From assembly GCA_963682055.1 (NCBI GenBank), contig OY821740.1, positions 39,824,795-39,888,794 on the forward strand: 64,000 bases of DNA. Reading direction: 5' to 3'. The position numbers and the translations under genes are program-made. Numbering within the stretch: the stretch's first letter is position 1; every line of letters starts with the position of its first letter. The stretch comes from Primula veris (Eukaryota > Streptophyta > Magnoliopsida > Ericales > Primulaceae). The notes under the pieces were generated by a model. That model had not been told where the DNA came from and did no database searches. It was given only the letters and a program-made list of their open reading frames with translations. This document shows positions 34,515 through 46,648 of this stretch, piece after piece.

Positions 34515-37120
34515 TTACATAACGGAGCAAGCATTAGGGTTTTCGTCGCTGAACATTTGAGGTGCGTTCAGGTAAGCTGGCGTGGGCATAGGAGGTGGTG
34601 GACGAGAGTACTCCATCATGTAACCATGGTTACCGTAACCTTGATCATAACCTTGGTTCTGGTAACCATGGTTAAACATGGGTACACTATAGCCGGGATC
34701 CATATACCCTTGATTATGCATAGGTGTCATCGCGTAATTTGAATACGAAGGCATTCCGTTATATTCCATTTTATTCATTTCAGCCTTCGAATCGTCACTC
34801 TTTTTCTTATCCCCAGCGTCCTCTTTCTTTTCGCCTTTGTCGCCCCCTCCTTCTTTCTCCTTCTTGTTGTTTTCCTCTTTCTTAGGTGCTACGACCTCTA
34901 CGTTCCTTTTGAATTTATCTTTCAAATAAGGTGTGAGTTCTTTCATGTCCATTATCCCTTTAACCGTCACCAAATCTTTTTTAGCATCGATTTCCACCGT
35001 ATCTACCCCTGTTAGGTATAATCAAGGCGATCTTAAGTTAAATTCAAAATATTAAACAAGAAAGGAATATTGTCAAATATTAGATTTAATAATTTTTTAG
35101 GTAATCCTAATCGCGGACTGTGACATAATGCTTAATAGCATTATTATGAAGGTGACTAAGACGTTTGCATAGCTCATTTAAGTTGTATTATTGAATTTGA
35201 CGTAGTAGTTTAGAAAAATAACAAGTAATCAACCGAATGTAGATAAAATAATAAATTGGGACCTCACCATCAAATTTGCGTATGCTACGCTTTATCTTAT
35301 GTGCACACCCCTCACAATGCAACGACATCTTCAAGACCACGGTGCTCACCGAAGGCTAAATATGAAAGAAATAAAAACATATCAATAATGTTAAAAATAT
35401 AAAAACACAAATATTTATCTCCACTAAGTATACCCAAGCTAATACAAAATAAGTATATATAAATTTTTTTCTATGTCTATGATCAGTATAATGTAAATAA
35501 TTCTTAAACTTGTATGCTAGAATCATTTGCAACTCAACGTTAAATTCCATGGCCAGAAAGTGAGTATTCAGTTATTCACTCTTAAAACTAACCGAAAATC
35601 ACAAAGGACCTATTACATGTTTATGAAATTGTTAAAAGGTCTAATCGATGGAAACACTAATAAGTTCTTGAAAACAAACGAAAGAAAAAGTATATGTTCA
35701 GGAAACCTCAAAATTCTTATTGATCCATACTTTAAATTTGTAGTAATATGTCATACTCCGTCGGTTACTATTTAGTTGTATTCTATGAAATTACGTATAA
35801 TTTTGAACTGCTTGTAACTTATATTAAAATTGTCGAAATGATTTATTTTCAAAATTTACTCATTTTCATAAACTAATAGGCAAAGTAGTAAAGTACCTCT
35901 TTCGGTTTCTTTTCATCAGGCTTCTTATCACCACCGGTTTTATTCTCCGCCGGTTTTTCAGCCGGCTTTTTATCACCGGATTTTTTGTCGCCACCACCAT
36001 CACCGCCTTCCTTTTTCGGCTGAGGCGAGACGATCTCCACCTTCTTTTGAGTCTTCTCTTCCACTTTCTTTTTAACCTCAGCTGGGTCCACTATACCAAT
36101 AACTGTCAGCTTGTTGCTTGCAATATCGGCTTTCACTTGTACAACATCTATTTTAACCAACAAAAATTGACCACACAACAAATATAGTAAAACGTTAGAT
36201 TTTGCTTCGACACAACACATCTAGAAGAGTATGTATGTATATACAGTATATATTGCGAATATGTGCCAGACTGTCAGCCAGATCAAATTTTTTTCTCTAC
36301 GTTTTTAATATTTATATTAGGTAGAATTTTTTTTTGCAAGTAAAGTGTTATCATCTGCAAAGTTGACTTGGACAATAGAATTATGAGTGGCCAAGGTAAT
36401 GAAAAAACTGCAACTTATGGGACAAGTTGATATTACGTCTAAAATTTTATATTTTACCTTTACAATAGATACTTAAGTCGGTAATTGTAAGATAACTAAG
36501 TATTTGGATTTTATAATAAAGGTCACGCCCTTACAGTTACAGTTTTTTTCCTTGATAAAAAAAAACTTGTTGGTACATATGTACATGGAAATAACATAAA
36601 AGTCTGGCAATGAACATTTCTTTATAGCAGAAGACTGTAACTTTTGGAAGCTAAATTCTACTCGCCGCTGCTCTATTTGAGTTTTTCATAAATATCTTTA
36701 TTTTCCATTTTTCTGTCATCAATAGTAGTAGTCTACTAAATTTAGCGACTCTCATTTTTCAACAATTTCCATGTTGATATAAAAAAAATGCATTTGCTAT
36801 CCCGACATTTTCTTGTAGTGAATTAAAGACCGACTGGTTATGCATAGACTCACCATCAAAACGATGACGAATGGATCGCTTAATTTTCTTGACACATCCT
36901 TCACAATGCAAATCGGCCTTCAACACGACCGTTGTCGTTGCCGGACCATCGTTCTTCTTGCCAGCATCTCCTTTTTTCTCTCCTCCACCACTTTTCTCTG
37001 CCTGTTTCTATAAAGAAAGAAAAAAAAAACAAAAAACAATTCTTGTTAATAACTAGAAATTGGTTAGAAACCAGATAAGATGATTAATGTGGTTAGGTTC
37101 AAAGAACAGACCTCTCCCAT
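34515..37120 (-). CDS. Heavy-metal-associated isoprenylated plant protein (HIPP), two HMA domains
   Basis: Five exons: 37120-37112, 37007-36854, 36147-35897, 35355-35268 and 35008-34515. Donors include GAG|GTCTGT, GATG|GTGAGT, GAG|GTACTT and GATG|GTGAGG, all acceptors end in AG, and phases are consistent. The total is 996 nt, 331 residues. HMA domain 1 has LHCEGC (Cys38, Cys41) and domain 2 has LHCEGC (Cys152, Cys155), each followed by the KKIKRSIR / HKIKRSIR helix and a GVD or DVV strand. Lys/Glu/Gly-rich linkers follow each domain. The tail is rich in Tyr, Gly, Asn and Pro and ends in CSVM, a CaaX prenylation signal. HIPPs bind soft metals (Cu, Cd, Zn) and attach to membranes by farnesylation; roles in metal detoxification, stress and pathogen response are known for family members. 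All key Cys residues are intact, so the gene is probably functional. Confidence 0.92.
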
Positions 37121-39137
37121 TGATGTTTTAGAACTTGAGCTGGAAAATAAGTAGTTGTAAAAATAAGTAAATGTTTTTAAGGTTTGGTTTTGTGATTAAA
37201 CTTTCAATGGTTTTTGAAATATATAAGGGGGATGGTTGGAGGTGGGAGAGTGGGACGAAGGTTGGTTTTGATGTGGATGTATGTACAAGTATAATGTATA
37301 AATATTTAATTTTTTGTAAACGTTGTGTTATAATAAAATGGATAAATATTATAGCCCTGTTATCTACCTTTTATTATCTTATCTAAATTTTTTTTAAAAA
37401 AAATTATACAATTAATATAATATATGTATCAATACATTTCAATAATTATTTTTTAAAAAAAATCTACACGTAATTTATTTTGGAATAAATATATAAATTT
37501 ATGTAAATTAAACATTAAATCTTAGAAAAATTATTTAAAACAATATAATATAAAAACTTATAAATTTACAGAACAAGTTATAAAAATTTAAAATTTTAAT
37601 AAAAATAAGTAATAAGACACAAAATAAAATAAAAAATAGGGTTATAATATTTCTAAATCCAAATATATTGCGTAAAAGGTACTAGAAGTATCTGGTAATT
37701 ATGAGTAGTCACACATATGGTCGACATAGTTTGGGCAAATACTTTTATACGTCCATAATAAATTTCAAACAAGTAGATTTAGTCGGATACTTTTTCTTCA
37801 GGGCATGATTCAATACATTACTTATGCACCCTTTATTAGTCAAGTGTCAAGATGATCGGCCCAGATTGCATTCCACTAAGGTCGTAGACTTACGCTATAA
37901 AATTTTAAATTTTTTAGGACATTACTGCAGGTCATAATATCTAATTAGCAAAGTGTTTAAAAATATCTAACAAACACTGTCGTATAACTTTATGACAGAA
38001 TAATTAATGATACAAAACACATAGTGGTTTATTATTTATTATGGTCAGGTGTTCAAATTCTCTTGTCATGCAATATTATTATTTTTTATATAACAAATCA
38101 TAATTTGGGGCAATCATTTTTTTTAAATTCGGATAACCCATACTAATGAGACGACACTAAAAAGTATATAACATTTGTGATTTTCCATCATTATGGTACA
38201 TGCGACTCATTAGTTCATTACCAAAGCACCAACATGTATGTTTTTCATTCTTTGCACAACCTTCCAAGAACATATATGGTCACAAGGTCCACAACTAAAC
38301 AAATATACATGCGTTCACGCATATCCACGCATAATATGATCAATTTCAGTAGTATTTTCCAAATATCGCTGTAATATCATGGAAATGACAATGTTGAACA
38401 ATAATCAAAGCATAAATCAACAATTGACATTCATCATAAGATACCAAAAATATTAATCAATTGATACGGTTCCATCCCTAGAAATATTATAGCATAGAAA
38501 AATAGGTTACCTTTACTGTTATAATAAATAACATAGACACTAAAATAAAAGTATCTTGATACTAAGGGGAACATTGGGGCAATTATTTGGTGATAACCAT
38601 TAGTATTATTTGTGACTTTTATGTGACTATTGGCCGCCAGTTTAGACTAACCGCTTGACGACGGCTAAGATTTCTTGACAAACAATGTGCTTTGACCGAC
38701 TTTACAATTGACTTATTTACCCATTGTTTAAGTTAGTGCTTATCATATTAGTACTAAAGTAAATTCTTAATCAAGAATGTTTGCGTTACAAGATAAAATT
38801 TAGTGAACGAATAGCTAGATATCCTACTTACTAATGTTTCGATCAAATGATTTTTGTAGTGGACATTTACGGCCTCATTGATTTAGGAATTTTATATTCT
38901 CGATAATATTTTCCTACGTTATGTATAATGGCAAAAATGTACAGTACTGTACATAATACATATCACAAAAATCGAAGACTAATTTTATTGTAAACAAAGT
39001 AAAGACTAACATAAAGGAAAATTAGCAAGAAAATTCATGTTAAGTCAAAGCGGGACTTTTTGAAAACATGAATTTCAAAATAAATTTTCGCGATCGTGAC
39101 AGTAGTTCCTATGGATGGTATAATAGCAACAATGTAC
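37121..39137. other. Intergenic upstream of HIPP
   Basis: HIPP promoter side followed by AT-rich DNA with long A/T runs (about 37390-37660). Short open frames look random. No recognisable TATA box stands out next to the HIPP start. Confidence 0.5.
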
Positions 39138-39338
39138 CACTATAAAATAAAAAAAAACTACTTAAATAGCGACGGAATTAGTGACGGTATTTTTTGTTAC
39201 GAGCTTATTAGCGACGGTTTTTGTGACGGATTTGTGACAGTTTAGTCAATTTACGACAGATTTATGACAGTTTTTTAAATTAACAACAGACTTGTAACAA
39301 CTTTTGACTCTCACTAAATCAAACATTATTTTGTAGTG
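39138..39338. mobile_element. CACTA-type MITE
   Basis: The left end CACTATAAAATAA and right end TTATTTTGTAGTG are inverted repeats. They are flanked by the 3-bp duplication TAC (39135-39137 and 39339-39341). Inside are iterated GCGACGG, GTGACGG and GTGACAG motifs, typical of subterminal repeats in CACTA (En/Spm) elements. At 201 bp it is non-autonomous. Confidence 0.75.
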
Positions 39339-39599
39339 TACAATAAACAGAATAAATATTACCCAAATTGAACCACTGGTTTTCTTTTATAGCAAAAAGA
39401 CCGACTAAATCCCCTATATAGGAGATTGGAATTATAGTATAATATATTATATTATAGTTAGTCATCAACTTGATTATAAAAAGTAAAAAAAAATAGCCAT
39501 CAACAATATTTAATTTAATAAAGTTAATCAAAAAATAAATAATATTTGACATTTAATGCTTATAAATACAATTATTATATATTTATTATACAACAACAA

Positions 39600-40017
39600 C
39601 CGGAAGGGCGAAGGCCACTCATTAGACAAATTAATGTTCCTTTAATAAAATAACGACAAAATAGAGGAAGTCTATGAAAGGATATTTTGCAAATAGCGTA
39701 CATAATAAAAATGTACTTATATTTGTAAAGAAATTACTTGATAAACATATTGAAACATCAAGAAATTATGATTGTTTCCCAGTATGATGTGCATTTACCT
39801 GAATGAATAACACAATAATGGCAGTGTAATTCATCTTAAGAAAAAGGAAAAACTAACCAATGCTACTTAGGCATGTGCGTATGTATGGTTTATGTTTTAT
39901 AATATTTATTATACTAATTCATTAATAACGACATTTATATTATTTAAGTAAATTAACTACATAGTTTTGGTAATGCTATAATGGTATGATAGTACACCTT
40001 GACATAGGTTAAATCTT
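39600..40017. other. Intergenic between CACTA MITE and RNase H fragment
   Basis: AT-rich DNA. No gene or repeat structure can be supported. Confidence 0.4.
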
Positions 40018-40500
40018 AACTACGATGGTTCCGCATATGGTAACCCGAACAATAATGGATGTGGATGTATTTTGAGAGATGACAAATGTGTGCTTATTTT
40101 TGCATTCTCTAATAATCTTGGTATCCATACGAACACATATGCAGAATTAATGGCTATTAGGAATTGATTACTTATCTTTTATAGTCTAGAACTTTATGGT
40201 ATATTAATCGAAAACATTCTGAACTTATTTCTAATTGGTGTAATAAAAGGAATAATACAGGCCCTAAATTTAATGTTACACGGGGTGACATTTGTGAACT
40301 AATGAATTTTGTGAGATGTGAATTAAAGCATGTTTATACGAAACATAACCAATTAGCTAATTATTTAGCAAATCTAGGAGCTAATGGCGATAATGGAGTC
40401 TATTTCTCCACTAGAGATCTCACAAAAATCACTCAGGCTGTTTATTTGCTGGCTAAGAATGAGACCACTTGCCTTAGATGGGGTATGTTTACTACTTGAT
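40018..40500 (+). pseudogene. RNase H-like (RVT_3) fragment, probably from a non-LTR element
   Basis: The plus strand reads LNYDGSAYGNPNNNGCGCILRD and then TNTYAELMAIRN before a stop. After a frame change, ELKHVYTKHNQLANYLANLGA follows. These match the DGS, AE and N...AD..A positions of the plant RNase H domain found at the C-terminus of LINE polyproteins and in related host genes. The final catalytic Asp position reads Asn (QLANYLA). Stops and a degraded middle make it a dead fragment; no reverse transcriptase is adjacent. Confidence 0.6.
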
Positions 40501-41757
40501 TTGCTGGATTGATGGTGAGATACAAGAGATGGAAGCTACAATTTGGTGCTACATAAATGAAGAAATTAGAAGATAAGTTGCTGTTTTTCCAAATCTAGAT
40601 ATCAGGTCTTTATACTGCTACAACATATTGTATTTATAATAGCTTTGGTTTTGGTTTTTTCTTCTTGTTAAAACTAGTAATCCCCTCTTATCTATGTTTG
40701 AATCTAGCCCGTTAACTTTATTTTTTAGATCACATTGATCATGCTGCTATGAAAATATAAAGATAGTGGTCATAAAGAGTAAATAACATGTTAAAATGGC
40801 TTTTTTTGGGCTTTAAAATTTTAAAGTGACGGTTTTTTACATAGCTTAACATGCTTAGTTGCATATTATAGCTTTTTGTTAATTCATCACCCGTTTATAG
40901 TTTTCTACTTGATAGTATTTTTACTGACTTTTATCGGAATAACCATTGTGGAGGTTTGACCCACGAATGAATATTTATTTGGTTACGTTTAGTAATAATA
41001 AAATGGACCGGATATTGATTAAAATAAAATAAAAAATAGTATGACAGTATATAACATTTTGGATCTTATAAATACAGCTATTTTTGCATTAAGTGCAACT
41101 TGATTTTGAAAAAAATATTGAATGTTTAAACGATGTATGAGGGTATTGATTAACCAAACCGAAAGAAAAATTATATTTGTTTATATTGATCTCATTACCA
41201 AGTCTCTATACTCCATCCGTTTTATAAATAAGTCAAAATTATCTTTACATTTCCATTTTGTCCTAAACAAAGTTAAAAATTAAACAAACAAATTGCATTT
41301 TGTCCTATTTTGTGGGATTTGAAGTCCGTTATAGTCCCGGGATCCAAGTACACAACAAACAAGAGATTAATAGGGGTACAATCTCACTACCAAATCCTAC
41401 AGTAGTAAACGATCTATATAGCTAGGTAATAAACACAATATTAGGTAGGTAGGGGCCTAGGTTTTAAACATCTGATTAAATTGTGTGACCAAACAGCTTT
41501 CCAGGACCAAAAATGAGTGGAAGCAAATTTGTATTTGACATTTGCCACTTGCCACTTGCCACATGCCACGTATGTTTATAGATAGGGGTCCCTTTGAATT
41601 TAAAGACAGGTATCAAGATTTAAATTTGACTATATCATGAAATATCTCTTAGGTAGCTAGTCATTTAACTCGTTTTAAATACTACCACAACACTTTATTA
41701 CGGCAAACTTAAAAGGTAGAACACTTTTCTCTTTCTTTCTTGTTTTTTTAAAATTGT

Positions 41758-42152
41758 TAAAATGGTATTCAATCTATTAACTTTTAGTGATTTAGTATCC
41801 ACCTAACACACTTTATAAATTGATACCCAACCTATACATTTCGTTCTAATTTGGTACCCAACCTAACACTTTTTCTAATTTGATATCCAACCTAACATTT
41901 TTTTCTAATTTGGTACCCAACCTATGCGTTAAAAACCGATGATCGAATACAGATTGAGTCCCTTAATTGGACTGTATACGTATAGGTTGGGTACCAAATT
42001 AGAACGAAACGTATAAGTTGGGTACCAAATTAGAAAAAGTGTTAGGTTGGGTACCAAATTAGGGCGAAATGTATAGGTTGAGTACCAAATTAAAAAATGT
42101 GTTAGGTTGAGTACCAAATCACTAAAAGCTGATAGGTTAGATACCATTTTAG
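41758..42152. mobile_element. Fold-back element made of ~31-bp iterated units
   Basis: The left arm (41758-41931) and right arm (about 41968-42152) are inverted copies around a ~36-bp spacer. Each arm is itself a chain of about six units of ~31 bp containing GGTACCCAACCTA or a variant (left-arm units at 41764, 41794, 41822, 41853, 41884 and 41912). Two unit types alternate (CTATACATTTCG and CTAACACTTTTT). The outer ends are TAAAATGGTAT and ATACCATTTTA. No clear target duplication was found. The structure resembles fold-back transposons with internally repetitive arms. Confidence 0.75.
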
Positions 42153-42659
42153 TATTTTTCCTTTTTTTTTTTTTTTTTTTCATTTTCCTTTTCCTTTTTA
42201 TCTCTCAACATTTGAGTTTGGTAAAAACGTGTGTCATCATGAGATATATTCCCTTTATGCTTAAAATTAAAATCCCTTTGTAGCTGCAAAAGTGTAACCG
42301 TTGAATGAGGTGGTTTAAAGTCTACTCAACTTACCTTTACTCTTTGCCCTTACGTTCAAAGAGATATCAACCCCAAAGAGATATCTTCAAAAACAACCAA
42401 AAGAAACAGAAAAAGTTATTTCAATTGTACTCCAAATGTATATTCATATTTGATATTTGTTAACAATATATGGAATTGGTAACCGTTTCATATACAAGTT
42501 GTGGTGTAAATTATCATTTATGTCAGTTTGTTCATCCTTAGGCTTCGGAGCGATAGATTTAATCAGAATAATTATTTGCACACATTTATTACACTTCTTC
42601 ATACGAGATAAGTGAAGAAAAAAATACAGTTTTGTGCGTAGCGTTTTGTTCTCATATCC

Positions 42660-42844
42660 AGGGGGGAAGCTAAGTGGGGACGATCGGGTGCCACGGCACC
42701 CCCCATAATTTTAGAAATTCCAAGTGACGTAATTTTTTTTTAGTACAATTTCTTTTTAGGTGTAGATTTGGCACCCCCATAAAAATGTTACTTGCACATA
42801 TATTTTGACACCCCCATTTACATATCCTGGCTTCGCCTCTGCAG
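42660..42844. mobile_element. hAT-like MITE, copy 2
   Basis: The element is flanked by a perfect 8-bp duplication TCATATCC (42652-42659 and 42845-42852). The ends are inverted (AGGGGGGAAGCTAAG at the left, CTGGCTTCGCCTCTG near the right). The interior includes GGGTGCCACGGCACCCCCC and repeated GACACCCCCA / GGCACCCCCA. At 185 bp it matches the copies at 10.1 kb and 52 kb. Confidence 0.8.
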
Positions 42845-42852
42845 TCATATCC

Positions 42853-45540
42853 TCTCATAAGTAGTGCATGTAAAAGTATAATATCATTACCCACGCCTTA
42901 AATCCCCCGAACTTTTAAATTAATTGTTAGCTTGTAACATTATATTCACATGAACAAAACTAGGATTAGACTGGAAAGAGGAAACACACTAGGCCAAGAA
43001 AATATAATTTAGCCTTTCACTATTATATAATAGTAACAAAAAGAATTCCACATACAATGCCAATTTTTCATGTCGAGAAGAACTGTCCACTTTTTCCTTT
43101 TTTTATCTGACCGACAAAAAGGGAAGATGTTTTTGTTGTTGCTTTTGCTTCTGTTTTAAAATAAATGGTTAAATTAATAAAAGTAAGTAGAGTAAAATTA
43201 TTACATATGATTTTAATATAAGCGGGTAACAAACTGTGTCGTTAGTGTTTTTTTAATTAGCAAATCATAACCTTCTAAATACATATTCAGCCGAACCTGC
43301 AGTCAACACATTTCTGTTCATAACTTTCTGTATTCTCGTAAGAAGCTCAACAAACTCGGTAGCCAAAAAGTTAAATGTATCATACCCAAAATCTCAACTT
43401 TATGTTTTGGTTTTTGTTTTTGTTTTGAATACCTTTTATGACATTTACTGATTAAAAAAATCATGTAATCATGCTGCCAATAATTCAAGCTCTTGAAGTT
43501 ACATTCCGATTTCCAACTTAATTAGCAACCCCCTTTCCGCGAAATTGTGGCTGGAAATTTTAGTGCGCACACACACACACACATTTGGTGTAAAGGTTCA
43601 AAACACGGTAACTTATAACTACTGCATTCCACTTGGTTAGTTTATTATTACTACCCAGAAAGTTTACAGATAGGTGTCCACATTAAAAAATCATCCCAAA
43701 AATTAAAGTGATGTTCCCATTTTTTATTTTAGTCAAATTAAAATCAGTTATCTCACAAACTACAGCCACTGACAACAAAGATGTTGAGGAGTAATTTAAA
43801 GTCCAGAATAAGCAATATTTGCAGGTATTTAAAGTAGAATTTCTGGAAATGCCCTATAAAATGGAACGTATCTTTAAAACAACTTTCTTCCATAATATGT
43901 ACCTTTGTAATCTAAAAAAAAACTTTAATCACTTATAGTGTTCGGAATTTCGAATTCACATCTTTTGAACAAACCATATTAAGCCAAAATTAAGTAAGTT
44001 GTACATGTCATATGTGTGTACATCATACTTTTAATATAAACCAATCCAAAATAAATGAAACTGACAAATTTTGTCTATTTTTTTCAAAAATACCCCCATT
44101 TTATTTCACTAATTACTCATATACTATATAATGCAATTCAAATAAATAAATAACTAAACAGATATGTTATTTCTCACAAATAGTTCTATTACTTTTTATA
44201 TACGATTATTAATTTACTATATTAATTCCATAATTTTTTTATTTTAATTTTTATTTTAAATTCATTTATTTGTAATCATATTTATATACATATGGATTAT
44301 GATTAGTAGTATTTTGATGGTTATCACAAAAAGTTTACTTCAAGTTTAGTCACTTAATTATAGGCCTGCCTGCCGCCTATGTGTTGTGAATCTGTGATTG
44401 TTGGGCCGGTTTACAAATAATTTAGCATTTCATCTTCTAATATTCTTGTTGCAATTCATGGTTACGTTTTATTTAGCATTTCCAAGAATCATATCTTGGA
44501 TAATTCGTGAGCGAAAATTCTAAGATATGATACAAATCGAACAAATAAAAATTGAGCAACTTTTTATGTTCATATCTAATCTGAATTGACTTTTCCCACT
44601 AAACATTTTGGTTAAAAAAATTACTCCAGTTTCATGGTCACAGTAACTCACAAAGATACGTGCTTCAGTTCTTAGCTTTCAAGGAAACAAAATTCAACTA
44701 TTTGAATATTTTCTCTGCTCAATTCGCTATAAACTGTTTTAAATTGGGGAAAAACTATTACACTTAAAACAGAAAATTAACCTCAAACTGGTCAATTTCT
44801 TTTTTCTTTACTGTTTTTCGTATATGAAACAACTGAGAAACAATAACTGTAAACATAGAAAAAACCAATGTATATCGCTGAAGCGCTTTCAGCACATCTT
44901 TACCGAATCGTAAGTTCTGACACCAAAAGCGTAAGTTTTACTAGAAAAACATAAATACATATATATGTTCAATAATTATTAAGTACATGAAAATAATTGG
45001 TCCAATAACTAATATGCGTATAGTTTAATCATGGGTATGTCTAATATAACAACGGGTTATCGAGTTGTTCTTGCGTTTGTACCAATTTATGAGACTATAT
45101 ATATTTTTGTGATAATATTTTTTTTCTTAAATAAAGCTCAAGTTTTTTGAGTTTTAAATCGTGTTTTTTAATCATTGACACGTGAAAACGCTGATTTCTG
45201 AGTTTTAGGCTAAAACTGACAATTTATTTTTTATATTTTAAGTTTTTTAAGTATCGACACGTTTTGAGTCGAGATTTTTAATGCATCGGATAAAAGAAAC
45301 CACCACAGCCAATTTTACTTTTCAGTTCTCACCCTAATCATCGAGTCTTCTTAGTCTTAATTCCTTGTTTGTTTTTTATGCATTCTCACATGTGCAATAA
45401 CTACAAGTGCACGAGACAATTCCAAACACTGTCACACAGTTACGTACCTAAGATACCTGAAATATGATCATGGTTTTAATCCGTTGCTTTTGAACGATAA
45501 AAAAACGCAATAAATTCAATAATGCATCATTATACAATGG
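42853..45540. other. Intergenic, AT-rich
   Basis: Contains a short (CA)n run at about 43566-43583 and no recognisable gene or transposon ends. Confidence 0.5.
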
Positions 45541-46035
45541 GTGTTTTACAATTTTATACACCATACTATTGAATTTTTGCGATTTTGTACATTATACTAC
45601 AAGATTATTTAATTAGTACATCATATTATCTCTTCTTGGTGATTTTATACACTACTGTCCAATAAATAAAAAATTCCGACCAATAAGAATTTGTAATAAG
45701 AAAAAACTTCATCATTTGCCTAGAAATTCAACCTAAAATTTAAAAATTTAAACGGATATCTACACAATTATTTAGTAGTATGAAATAAGCATTATAAGTT
45801 TGAGGTGAGTACCCTACATGGATCAACCTATGAAACAAACTGATATTACGGAAGAAAAAATATGGGTGTAATATGTAACAATCGAGTGGACGGAAATTAT
45901 TAGACGTAAGTGTATAAAATCACCCAGAAGTGATAGTATGATATACTAATTAAATAATCTGGTAATATGGTATATAAAATCATTATAAGTCAATAGACGG
46001 TATACAAAAGTGCAAAAAAACCCAGCATTCAACAA
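45541..46035. repeat. Long-TIR dispersed element, copy 2
   Basis: Inverted ends of about 110 bp are seen. The left has ACAATTTTATACACCAT and TTATTTAATTAGTACATCAT; the right has ATGATATACTAATTAAATAA and ACCGTCTATTGACTTATAATG. The unit GATTTTATACAC recurs inside both ends. It is homologous along its length to 17300-17702 and has no coding capacity. Target duplications could not be assigned with confidence. Confidence 0.6.
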
Positions 46036-46118
46036 ACCCACTTATAACCGATCTCTTCCTGGTTCCAGTTTTTTCTCTAAAAGTTGGAATCCATTTTTCC
46101 TCTACCTAAAAGCAACTT

Positions 46119-46325
46119 GGTCTGTTTGGTAACAAAAAAATTTAGCTGATTTTTGGAATTTTGATTTTAGGTTGTTTGGATAGTTAAATTATCCAGCTTT
46201 TAGAAGCAAATTTTTAGGCTAAAAAATCTAAAAATAAGAAATTCGAATTTTTAGTGGATTCTTGAAAAATATTTTTTAAATATGATTTTGGACCCAAAAA
46301 ATTGTTGCAAACAATAGTCGCTACT
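46119..46325. repeat. Small TIR element (GTTTGGTAAC family), copy 2
   Basis: The left end GGTCTGTTTGGTAACAAAAA and right end TTGTTGCAAACAATAG form imperfect inverted repeats. The interior shares TTTTTAGGCTAAAAAATC with the copy at 10574-10741. It lies some 320 bp downstream of the ABCB1 stop codon. Confidence 0.45.
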
Positions 46326-46648
46326 GTATTTATAAGATTGTAGCGAAACAAGTCCGTGCACACACCGTAAAAAGAAAATTATTGGTTTTTCTATACACTG
46401 ATCGGCTATTTTTTTAAGGACATTAAGAACCACTTTTATCAATGAAAATGATGAAACGGTTCGGTAACGTTTCAACTTTGAGAGCGAGGCAGATGACAAT
46501 TCGAACCATATATTACCATAATTGTGTTACAGAAGCTACATCAACTATATGCTATACCAAAATAGAAAGCAAAATACAAGATTTTTAAGAAGAAAAAAGA
46601 AGAGGTATGGAGAGGATATACTCCTTCGCTATATAAGTATTTATTTCC

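Noticed and set aside
41210..41330. Stowaway-like end (ACTCCATCCGTTTTATAAATAAG)
   Set aside because: No matching inverted end or TA duplication was found nearby, so a complete element cannot be supported.
41929..42183. 84-residue minus-strand open frame
   Set aside because: It is entirely the fold-back repeat and its poly-T flank; the repetitive protein mirrors the DNA repeat.
42670..42894. 74-residue minus-strand open frame
   Set aside because: It is the interior of the hAT-like MITE.
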